From: Tanytarsus gracilentus
Lineage: Eukaryota > Arthropoda > Insecta > Diptera > Chironomidae
Length of the DNA stretch: 64,000 bases
Assembly (NCBI GenBank): GCA_038502055.1
Contig: JAXRKN010000036.1
Coordinates: forward strand, 682,001 to 746,000
Direction of reading: 5' to 3'
Below the pieces are notes generated by a model, which saw nothing but the letters and a program-made list of their open reading frames with translations, did no database searches and was not told where the DNA came from. The position numbers and the translations under genes are program-made. This document shows, one piece after another, positions 11,037 through 22,600 of the stretch. Numbering within the stretch: the stretch's first letter is position 1; each line of letters opens with the position of its first letter.

Positions 11037-12216
11037 CAGGGGGTGAGAAGCTCGCAGGTACTGAGTACCTGCAAAATCCCTGCAGGTACTGGTACCTGCA
11101 GGTACTGAAATCCCTGCAGGTATTTTGCAGGTACTCGCAGGTACTCAGTACCTGCAGGTATTTTGCAGGTACTGAGTACCTGCAATTTTTTTAAATTTCA
11201 TTCAAGATTTTGTTAAAAATCTTTAAGAATTAAACTTAATTAACGTTTCAATTTATTTTTTTAACTATTCTTGAGTTGCGAATTAAAAAAAAAATCATTT
11301 TTACAACTATTGAAAACTTTTTAAAAAAATTGTCCCTCTGTTAAACTCTTATCGTGTTACATGTGGCTGAAGCGATGGAAAACAATTTTTTAAAAAATTT
11401 CACCAACATGATTAAATTTTTGATTTTAAATGAAAGAATTAATAGTGTTTTCTAATGTAAAAAAAATTTTAAGAATTTAAATTTTTTAAACGATTTTTTT
11501 TTGCATCCTGTAAAACATCATTAAATCTTTCATTTAAAATAAAGCAATTGAACATGTTGATGGAAAATTTTAACGAAAATTCGATTGATATGAAAATTTT
11601 AAATCTAATATTGCAATTTTTGATCTCTGTCTTCAGCCTTTTAAAGTGTTGAGAAATGCTTAAATAAATTTAATTTTGTCGATTATAGGCTGAAGACAGA
11701 GATCAAAAATTGCAGTACTGAAAATTTTCAGATCAATCGAATTTTCGTTAAAATTTTCCATCAACATGTTCAATTGCTATATTTTAAATGAAACATTTAA
11801 TGATGTTTTACAGGATGCAAAAAAAATTCGTTAAAAAAAATTTAAATTCCTTACAAAAATTGAAAGTGAAAAATCATTTTTTTTTAATAAAATGAATTAA
11901 ATTTTTACGAAATTTTTTTGCATAATGTAAAACAGTATTAATTCTTTCATTTAAAATTAAAAATTAAATCATGTTGGTGAAATTTTTTAAAGAAAAATCG
12001 CTTTTCCTAAAAAACGTACTAGTTTTTGATCTCTGTTTTCAACCTTTAGTTAATTTTTAGTATTTTTGTCTGAAAAAAATAATAAAAAGTTTTAAAATAC
12101 GCAAAAAAAAAGTTATTTTCTCAAGTTGTCAGTACCTGCAGGTACTGAAATCCCTGCAGGTATTGCAGGTACTGGTACCTGCAGGTACTCAGTACCTGCG
12201 AGCTTCTCACCCCCTG
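11037..12216. mobile_element. hAT-like foldback element with 8-bp target duplication
   Basis: The left end is CAGGGGGTGAGAAGCTCGCA and the right end its exact reverse complement, with 36 bp of perfect terminal inversion. Immediate flanks are ATTTATCC at 11029-11036 and ATTTATCC at 12217-12224, a perfect 8-bp duplication. A CAG-starting terminus with an 8-bp duplication is the hAT signature. Subterminal DNA is an array of the palindrome-rich word GCAGGTACTGAGTACCTGC. Most of the inside is also inverted: for example 11612-11639 pairs with 11687-11714 around a 47-bp loop. No transposase frame is present, so it is non-autonomous. It lies within the intron proposed between 10912 and 13665. Confidence 0.88.
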
Positions 12217-13622
12217 ATTTATCCTAAGTTTCTACATCTTGAATTTAGTTAATTTAAACTAGTGTCTGCTCCTTTTTAAAAATATTTTTAAGGGTTGAAG
12301 ATTAATTTGAGTTTCAACTTTCATTCCCTTGCTCTTGGAGATAAATTTTTCATGAAGCTTTTTCCTTCTTCCGCTAAAAATTTTTCGCATTCAAAAGAGA
12401 GAAATGGAATTTGGGTTTAAAAAATTCAGAGAATTTAATTTTTAAGGAATAGGAGTTTGAAATCATTTTTGATTGAGTAAAATTAAATTAATTGTTTATC
12501 AAAAGAATCGTTAAAGCTTTTAAAGTTGCATCACTTTATGATTTTTTCTTAAAAATGCCACAAAAAAGTTTTATCCTCTTATCATCATTTACCAAATTTA
12601 TTGTCATTAATTTCCCCATTTGTCTGTTTGATGATTCTGCAGAAAAAAAGCTCTTTAATATTTTCCATTTAAACTTCACCCTCATTTCCTCTGATTGTTC
12701 TTTTATATTCCGCTAAGCTTCTCTTTTTTTAAATGGTTGTCACAATATTTTTCATGAAATGTCTCTTGAATCGAGTGCTAAAGGATTATTACAGGAAATT
12801 CTCTCTGGCGATGAAAATGAAACATTTAAAAGGGAAGTAAAACTTTTATGAGCCGGCACGAGCATAAAATTCTAGGATGCAATTTACATGAAACTTTTTT
12901 CTAAATTTATTTCCCCTTCGAGTGTCACAGACACCCCTTTTTTTGTAGTGGACACAGAAATAAATAGAGAGTAGGCTTCAAATACATTTGAGAATTACAA
13001 GTATATTTTCATGTCTTGCTTCATCGACTGGCTTATTTGTATACGTGTTTATAAGCTCGACACAGACTTCTACATTTCCCTCCAGGGCATTTCTCGTCAT
13101 GATTGTAATTGAGTACATGGCTGGTCGTTTATTATTTAATAACGTCAAAATCATCATAAATTTTATTAAATTTTTTTTAGCAATTTTTGTTAAATAAAAT
13201 TTCAATAAAAAAATTGAATTTCCAGGAAGGACTCAATTACACTCCAAAGATGTCAAAACCAAACAAATAAATAAATATTTCGTCTCCATGCACAAAAGAA
13301 AATGTAGCAGAATGACTTTAGAAGGCTTCCTTCGCAATTTTCAATATAGTCACAAAAATACATTTCCTTCACTCGCCCAGTAGAGTTGCCTTAGATATCG
13401 ACATTTTCGTTTCATTTCTCATCCATTGAAGGTGTATTTGAGAGCTCTAGAGTGACGTGTGTGCATAATATTGAGAAGAAAAAAGGGGATCTCACTTTTC
13501 AGTTTTGTGACTCGTTCAAGAGAAAAATTCTCTCAAGTTGAAAATTTAATTAAATTGAATGTGCGTAAAGTATCAAAAATAATACGCAATTTTTGCTGTT
13601 GTGATGGGTTCAATTAGTTAAT

Positions 13623-13633
13623 TAATCCAATAA
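13623..13633 (+). promoter_or_regulatory. possible photoreceptor homeodomain site (RCSI-like)
   Basis: TAATCCAATAA lies 36 bp before the InaD ATG. It contains TAATCC, the K50 (Otd-type) homeodomain core, and differs by one base from the TAATYNRATT pattern near Drosophila photoreceptor promoters. In AT-rich DNA such matches occur by chance, so this is suggestive only. Confidence 0.2.
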
Positions 13634-13668
13634 AATATTTTAAATAAAAATCCAATAAACGTAGGAAA

Positions 13669-16600
13669 ATGACTGTCACATCCGTAGCTGATAAACATAA
13701 AATTAACAACCTAGGTGAGTGCTCTTAAATGTTTTATTTTTTTTTTACTTGTTGAACTAATTTGATTTGACATCATAAAGAAGAAAAATATGGCTGTGAA
13801 AATCACGTTTTCATGTGTAATCAATAATTATTGATTTTCAAAAAAAAAATGTTTCAAAACCCACACGTTTCCTTTTTTGGATTTGTTATAAACTTAAAAA
13901 AATTTTTAATTATGTTAATTTCTGTGTTTTTTTTTTTTTTTTTTTTTTTTCACTTTTTCATTTTCATTTTTTTTTTCTGTATTTTCCATTTCCATTTTTT
14001 TTTTTTTTGTGGGGTGGGGTGGGGGGCGGGGGGGTGGTTGGGTGTGTGGGCGGGAGGTGCATTGGGGTTCTATTTTGGGGGTTTTATTTAAGAATCTAAT
14101 TCCTCCATTTGGCGAAAACTAGAAGTCTCTAGCTATTAGAGCCGAGATTGATGCAAAGGCGGCGGAAATAGGCGCATATAAGTGTTACACCACTTCGTGG
14201 GTTACACTAAAAATACTTCTGTTTTTAAAATCTAGACGACGTATCATGGAGCCAAGAGCGTGAAGTGACTCTGGAGCGCATCGCAAATAAATCTTTTGGC
14301 ATCTCGATTGTGGGAGGAAAGGTGAGTTCATTACGAAAGTGAATTAGTATCAAGTATCAATTAATTTGTTCTTAATTGAGATTTACGGAAAATCTTAAGT
14401 TTCTTGATTGTGCACTTTATTTTTTAAAAAAATTCCGTTAAATTTTTTTAATAAAAAAATAATTTTTGACTCATCTAAAAATCTTTCCGATCAATTTAAA
14501 TCTCAGACCCACAAAAGCTTAAAAATTGCTGATGAGCAATAATGTCGAGAACCTTCAGGCCATAAAATTAATGAACATTAAAAGTCTTTTCCACTTGGAA
14601 TTTGTGTCCTTTGCTATGAAAACGGTGAAAGAAGAAGAGTAAATAAATGAGACTGATATAAGATGGCAATCAGAATCTCTTCAATAAATGAGCACATTTC
14701 ACACAACAAAAGCAAATAAAAGGAAATATTACATAGAAAATGATATACAAGTTGAGCATGTAGAAATGTGTCAATAGTACTTCACCGCAATAATCGGAAT
14801 ATGATTGAGTGTCACAACAAGAGGAAAAATTCCTATTAATAATTTTCAATTCACAAAAACGCGCTATTCGATGACAAATTACGCAAATGAAAATCATTTA
14901 ATAACCGTTATTGCTTTCCACTTAGCTCAATTAGAATCAATCTCTTGATAATTTCTCTCTAACTCCCTCAATGGCTCAATGACACGAGAAAAGTTAATCA
15001 CCGTCGATCGATTTTTCTTATTTTGTGGAGGGTGAGGAACACTCGTTATTGTTGATGATTTAAACCTTTTTGACATTAATTCAAAGTTAATTTCTTTCGA
15101 GTGTCCCACACCCTATCGAGAATTATTTTATTTGGCTAATTGATATCAAGTCAAATAAAAATTGAATGAAATCATGCTTAGAGAATTGCGGAATGAAAAT
15201 AAAAACACACCATTGGCTGCTGCTAAGTGCTTAAAGTGATCAATTTCTAATAAATCTCCATTTTTATATTTCTTTATAGGTTAATGTGTCTGGGGACTCT
15301 TTAGTGTCGGGTATTTTCATAAAAAGTATAATTGCTGGAAGCTCGGCAGATCAATGCAGTTTACTGAGGGTCGGAGATAGAATTTTGGGTAACACTTTTG
15401 TTGAGACATTTTCAATCATTTTTAAAATTTAATTTTTTTTGCACACAAAAAAATCAGCTGTCGATGGAATAGACATTCGTCATTCGAGTCACGAAATGGC
15501 TGTTAAAACCATCAAAAATGCTGGCGATAAAATGACACTGCGGGTACAAAGTTTAAATACGGGGGTATGTAATCAAATTGGGTTGTTATAACGGCGTTGA
15601 ACTCAAATTTCCATTCACCATTTAACTAACACAGAATGCGGACGAAAATCCGATTGAATTCATGAAGAAATTGCCGCCTCCGGTAACACCTGTGAAGACA
15701 CCAATTCCGGAAATAATACAGGTATGGAGCAATGCCTAACGACACGACAGATCAAATCTTCAGAAACAAGGAACTTGTTGACACGAGTACGGCGATAAAA
15801 AACCATAGTAAAAAAGTAATAAATAGCCTCATCCAGGGGTGGACAACCTTGAAAATTAAATACTAAGCGGAGCTATAAAAATATTCAATGTCCGTCTTTT
15901 ATTCATTGAGTCGAGAATATCAAGGGGATGATTCATTGATTAATTTTCCAAAACTGAATATTTTATTCAAATTAGCCTCCCGTCGACGCTTCAATATCAT
16001 ATTGATTGATTTTATTATGCATTCAAATTGATTCTTTTGATTTGAATAAGAAAATTTTCCTGATCACGCTTTGAGGATTTAATTTTTTGTCCTGATGGAA
16101 TTAAATAAATTATTATCAAAAAAAATATAGCGGAGCTCTAATAATTTCTTCGTTTAACCCTCGATTTCCTAAATATATATTTCCCTCTTGACCGGCTCTT
16201 ACATAAACATTCTTTTATCTCGTGTCCTTTCCGCTACACCCGAGAAAAACCTTGTATTTAAGTGCGAAACGAAAGCATTTTTTTCTCCGAGAAAACACCT
16301 CTCAACCATACACTTTTATGCTTTCAACGTGCTCACGATGCCGATGAAGGAAAAAATCTTTAACCGTTTTTGCCATAATTTAATCATTTCTTTCTTTTTT
16401 TTCCCTCTTCGAAAAATTTTCCTCTATGCGCACTTTCATCAATATTCAATTGCTATTCATGGCTGATTACGGGCGATGATGTTTGATGGGTTGCTGTCGG
16501 CAATGCGTTGAATAAAATTTAAAGGAGGGTGTTATTGGTGAGAAAGAGCTGAAGGAAGAAATGAGGGATAACTTGAAGCCAATGCAGCAGCACTCATCGA

Positions 16601-19600
16601 GATCACCGATGCCATCATCGACAGCAAAGATGAATGCATCGAATGGCGCTACGGTAAGTGGCTTCATTTTGATGTGTTTATGTGAGCATGGAGGGAATTA
16701 TCAGTGGTTTTGTGCACACTTTAGCATGAACATTAAAGAAATTAATGATGAAGGACTTCCTATCGCCGCATGATTGATGATGATTTCCTCAGTTGTACAT
16801 TTATTAAAGTACTTTTTTGAGAGCATAAAATTTATGACTGTGTATGCGTGCTCTTTTTCAATTGCATGCGAATGATGCTGTTTAGAGTCCAGACAATTAT
16901 GATAATTTGATGGTGGAGGTGAACAGTATGCATAGCACTGGAACTACACCAGTTCCAGATACAGGTGAATTTAGCATGGTTAAAAATTTATCAAAAGTTT
17001 GGAAACTTTAATTTTATAATTATTTTTAAATTCTTTAAATTTCCAACCCTTTGATGTTATTCAAGGACTTTTCATTCTAATTCTTTTATGCATGCATCAA
17101 AACGTGTTTAATTAAACCTTATATTTTATGTTACGTGTTATTGTTAATCTTGTCGTGATTATTTTGTGACGTATATCATGAAGAGTCTGAAGGGTCGTCA
17201 GATGAGGAAGATACTCGTGACATGGAGGGCAAGATGTACACACCAGATGGAATGGAGGTGATTTTTTCCCATTTCATTTCATAGCTGCACGAAGCATTCG
17301 GATGAATTGTAAAACTTCTCCCCCGCATTTCATTTCGCAGATTGATCGTGCAAGTGCAGGCAATGTGAGACGTTCGAAGGAAGAAGTCGACGCAGATCCG
17401 GAAAAGGAGAATGCATTCGGCTACACAATGAGTGAGTAACAAACAATTTAATAGAGGAGAAAATGTTTTTTAGTAATTTCATATTCAAAGTAACAGCAGT
17501 GATGATGATGAAAATTTTATGGCACTCAATTAAGTTCAGTAATGTGATGAGAGCACGTGACCGATAAAAGTAGAAAATGGCAGGGAAGAAAGAAAAACGT
17601 TTTGTGAATAAAATGTGACAAAATGCGAGCGTGAGAGCTTTAAGCTTTTAAATGCATATTTTCTAAGTGAATTTTTGAACGTGCAATGTGATTTTAATAT
17701 CAGTAGACACGATACCGATGAAATTAATGAGAATAATTAAAGTCTAAACAGTGCGAATTTATTCATGAGATTTATAAATGTCGAATCGAAAGCATTTAAA
17801 TTTTATTTTTTTAATCACTTTTTCCAAGAAATTGCAATAAAATTAATGGAAATAGAAAAAATTCTTGAGCAAAATTCGATTAAGGAAAAATCTTCAAATA
17901 GAGTCAATATCTAATGGATCGTTTAAACTTGCAATAAATCACTTGAGAGAGAAAAAATCTATTTGATACTCGTACGGATGGAGAAAAAAGTCAATGAAAC
18001 AAAAATAATCGATGACTTTGAAAAGAGCCCAAAAATCAACGCCCGCGAGCTATTCAACCTACCCATGAAACACTCAACAACAGCAGCACGACATGAATTA
18101 TATTTCCCTCCCCCCTTTACCATTCATAGAAAAATATTTTTTATCAACGATAAGAAGAAAAACTTGAAGAGCTTTTAAAACGTAAACACACGTGCGTGTG
18201 GTTTCTAATCAAATGCCATAATGATAAATTTATTTCATCAGCGTCGCTTGCGTTCACCGACTTTAAAAAAGTATCTTAAATTTTTTGGATAATTTTCTGT
18301 CGATGAACTTTGAACTTTTTCAATAGAAAACTCTTCAGATACGAACGAGAGAGCGAGCTTTTTTGAGTCACCCTATTTATGCGCATCTTACTCTCATTTC
18401 TCTCTCAGAATTCTCTCTCGTACGCTCTCCTCATACACTGCGATGTGCAAAAGTCGAAAAAAAGGCAGAATAAATTTTCTCGGCGCTTCAGTAAAATAGA
18501 AAAGTTTGCGTTGCGAACAACTTCTTTGCTTTATATATCATTCGGTTAGATGTTGTATATTTTTTAATTCATTCCTTAAATTCTTCCACTCTCTCTTCTT
18601 CCTTTTGCTGCATAATCAAATAATTATATTCATCCAGTTTTTGAATGTACAAATTATTATTACATAAAAAATTTCTCGAGTTTTATGCTTCGAAAGTGAA
18701 ATCGCTTTAATAAGAGGAGAGGAAAAAATTATTTTTCATTCGTGAACTTAGCGAGACAGAAGAAAAACAAATATAACGTGAATGAATAAAAGGAGAAAAA
18801 AAATGTCGAGAAAGGAAAATTGCAGAAAATTAATAAATGAAAGCTAAAAAACGAGAAGCAAAAATAAGGAGGAAAACTTTTTGTCGCAACCGTACCCTCC
18901 TCACCCATATTCGCGCATCCAGATGTGCTGAGAGTGAATCTGAAATGAAATTTCAATGTTTATTCTAATTAACTAGAGAGAGAGTGAAGAAATTACATCA
19001 ACGGACAAAGTGTAATTACATTTTGTAAATCAGTGGAAACGCGCGCGAGTGGAGTGAGATCGCCAAGAAAAATAAACTTTACTGGAATAATTTTTTTTAT
19101 CGTTCATTGTCGTCGTCTCATCGTTAGGCTCACTATTGTAAAATAATTTAAACGTTCTCGCTATAGATATGTAGGTGATTCATTAATTATTACGAGTATG
19201 TGACTCTTTGATGTGCGTATGAGTGTTCATTCATCAACAGCCCGAGAGAAAAAAAAATTCTCCATTAACGAGGAGAGATGATGAAGTGAGAAAGTTTGTG
19301 GAGACGATAAAACAAAATTCTTATGTTGTTTGAGATAAAAAAGATTTTTCTTCGAGAGGAGGGAAAAATCATCCGTAAAAAATATCTAAAGAGAATTTTT
19401 TTCTTTTCGCAATATCGAGCGAAAAATGAAATTTTGCGAGAGAAAAAAATGTGAGAGGAAAAAGTGCTGAGAAGAATAGAAAAGATGTGAAAAAATATAA
19501 AAACGTTATTCAAAGTGAAAAAAATGCGGGATAATTTCTCTTTCTCTCTCCCAAATTATGTTTATATCTGCACTTAATGAATGAATGAAACCACATTAAT

Positions 19601-22600
19601 GAATATTTTCTATTGCCTTATCGCAAAATTTCCAAATGACTGCAAGAATCGTTTTTCGATAATAATGAAAATCTTTTTATTGACTTAATAGCAATTCAAT
19701 GAAGTTAATTAATTTTTAATATGCGTCATAATGTTGTCATAGATGACGAAAATACTCTTAAAAAGTCTGCCTTGATAAATACTCTTCAAACATTGAGACC
19801 TTTTAGCGAGCATTTTCATTAATTAATGAAATTTAATATTTGTCTAGCTCTCGTTTAGTAACGAGACCCTTTTCGCCTATATTTCAAAGCCATCGATTTT
19901 TCGTTTAAGTGATGTTTATTAAATTGTGACAATAATGGAGGAATTTAAATTTTTTATGAGAAATTTCTTGAAAGCTTTTTAATAATTTTTTTAAATGTCT
20001 AAAAATCAATGATAATTTCACATTCAAATTATCTTCATCCAAAAAAGAATGTTCAAGTTTAAAAATGATTAATTTACTGAAAATTTTTAATTAAATTTAT
20101 TCAAAATATTTTATATAAAATCCCTTCGAAAAATTTCACTCGTTGCGTTGCACAATTTGATTAAGTTGAGCTTTTCAAACACAAAAGTTTCAAATCCCAA
20201 ATTTTACGAAAATTTAATTAATTTCCGCTGTTCAACTAAATTAAAACTTTTCCGATTTTTCCGTTGCTAACTAAACTACTTTTTTCATCCCAAAAGAATC
20301 TGCATTTAATCAATCACAATTTTCAACTAATTAAAGAGAACAGCGAAAAATTATCCGAGCGTAACTCGTAAATTACAATAAATTTCCCGTGAGAATTTTG
20401 TTCGAGCAATCATGCTGCTATATTGGCCTAACTCACTCTTTTCTTCACATCATCATCAGGCATATTTAAAGTATAAAGAAATGGCTCACATCTCATTGGG
20501 GATGGATTTTGATTTGGGTACTTTATGGTGAAATGTGTGAGAAGAAAAGAAGTCAAATGCATGTGGAAAGGCAAAAGTAAAATAATTATTGAGGAAACTG
20601 AAAGCATCTCGAAATAAATGTTAATGAAAATAGGATGTAAAAAGCTAATTGGAAATTCAAGCTATGGAAATCAAATTAAATCATGATGACGATAAATTTC
20701 CATTGTATCCCACTCGAACTGTAACTTCCACTCAATTAATTTCCTCATTTACATTGACGACAATATTGGAAATATCAACGAAGATAAAATTAAGTATTTC
20801 TAATTCAGTGATGACAGGGAACTCGTGTAACTCGCTCTTGAAAATTCCATCGTAGCTCAGTGAACACGTATTAGGTCATGTGATGTAAAATTAGCTCCTA
20901 TAAATTATCCATGCTAACTTCCGCTTTTTGTTTTACGTCATTCGTCAATAATTCAAGTGCTTACACCATGGCCGTAGTCGGATGTCGGCAAAAATAGACT
21001 TTTCGAGGGCTAGAAACTCGGCTCAATTTAAACATCATTAATATTTCTACTTTTCTAATAAAGTCTAAATATTTTAGATCACCCAGTGACACACCCCTTA
21101 AAGCTTTTCATCGCAGTTCCATACCATACTTAAATTTGAATATAAACGAGGAGAAAATACTCTTTTTGTGGAGAAAAGCATTTCCTGAAAGCATTTTACA
21201 TGATAGCGTGTGCTTTGTTTCGTAACAGAAAAAAAGAAATGTTTTCATTTTTATTCGTATATGCCATCAATTGGAGCGCTTCCAAAAGCTTCTTCACTTG
21301 TGCGGAATAATCTCAGACTTTTGTAGCTCATAAGCAGTTGCTTCAATAGAATTTTAATACTCATCCGAGCACAATGGCAATGGCGTGGGAAGTCATTGAA
21401 GAATAAGTCCCGTTTCACTTTTTGCTCACTTACTTACGCCAAACCACCCCTCGATGTCTCCCTATTTTGTTATTCATGTGTGTGTATGTGCACACAGCCA
21501 GTAAAGTTTATGATGAGATTTTTCCTCTCTTTTTTTTACCCGCCAACAACAAAAAAGAGCAACTTGTGCTATCATGATGCTCGACTGTTTGTCATTCATA
21601 CTCAGCATTACAGTGAATGTACAAAGTAACATCACAACCGCCACCCGTCAATAGAGTTTTTTTATGCTCTTTTCTCGCTTGTCATAATCGTCAGTCTTTA
21701 CTGCAATGGAATGAAATATTGTAAATATGAGTGATATGAAGACTGTCCACGGCACTGTGTGTCACTATTATCAAAATAACAAAAAATGTATGCAGATCAT
21801 GACAAGCTGAAAAAGTCAAACCCCACTATGAATCAGCAAGCGACATGAATATGTCATTTCTTGCTGACTTTTACGAAGTTTTTTTATTGATGATGTAAAA
21901 TCAAACACTTCGTATGTGAATTCATAAGATGCTGAATGAATTGAGGGATTTTAGTTTGCTGATGAGATTTCACAAATAAATGGGATTTTTCGTTAAATTT
22001 AAATCTCATTTAGGGGTCACATATTCTTTTAATGTTCGTTCAATTTAATTATTAAATAAATATTTTTAGATTTTTTAAACAATTTAAACATCATCAAAAA
22101 TTGATCAAGCGTAAAAAATCTAAAAGAGGATTCAAATTTTATTTTTGAATTTCCAATGAACTTATCAAAAATTTATCGAGTGGAAAACTTTTTAATTTTC
22201 ATAAATTTGTCAGTATCCACTTAAAAATAGAATTTTTTCATATCTCATTCACATGAATTGTGATGTAAATATTTTTTGATCAATAAAAGAATCGAAATAT
22301 AAATTTTTTTGCTCCATTCGAACCCAATTTTTTCCATTCAATTTAATCTTCTTTAAAAAGTTCAAGAGGGAGAGATAGAAAAGGAAACTATAAGAGAGAG
22401 AGAGAGAGAGAGAGAGAAACTTCAAAGCTCTTTTTTATGGCAAAGAGAGGAAAGGAAAAAATTCAATTCTTTTTCCTGTTAAAAAAAACTCTTGTAGTTC
22501 GAGGAAAAATAAATTGCTAGAAATCTATTTTAAAATTTTTTTTTAAATTTTCTTCGAATTTATTGTGATAACACACACACGTGCATTGCCAGAGTCAAAC

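Noticed and set aside
13831..14091. 86-codon frame of Phe then Gly/Trp
   Set aside because: Translation of the poly-T and G-rich tract; low complexity, not a protein.
15834..16140. A complete hAT element in the InaD intron
   Set aside because: Only a CAGGGGTGG-like left end is seen; no inverted right end or 8-bp duplication could be found, so only a possible fragment is listed.
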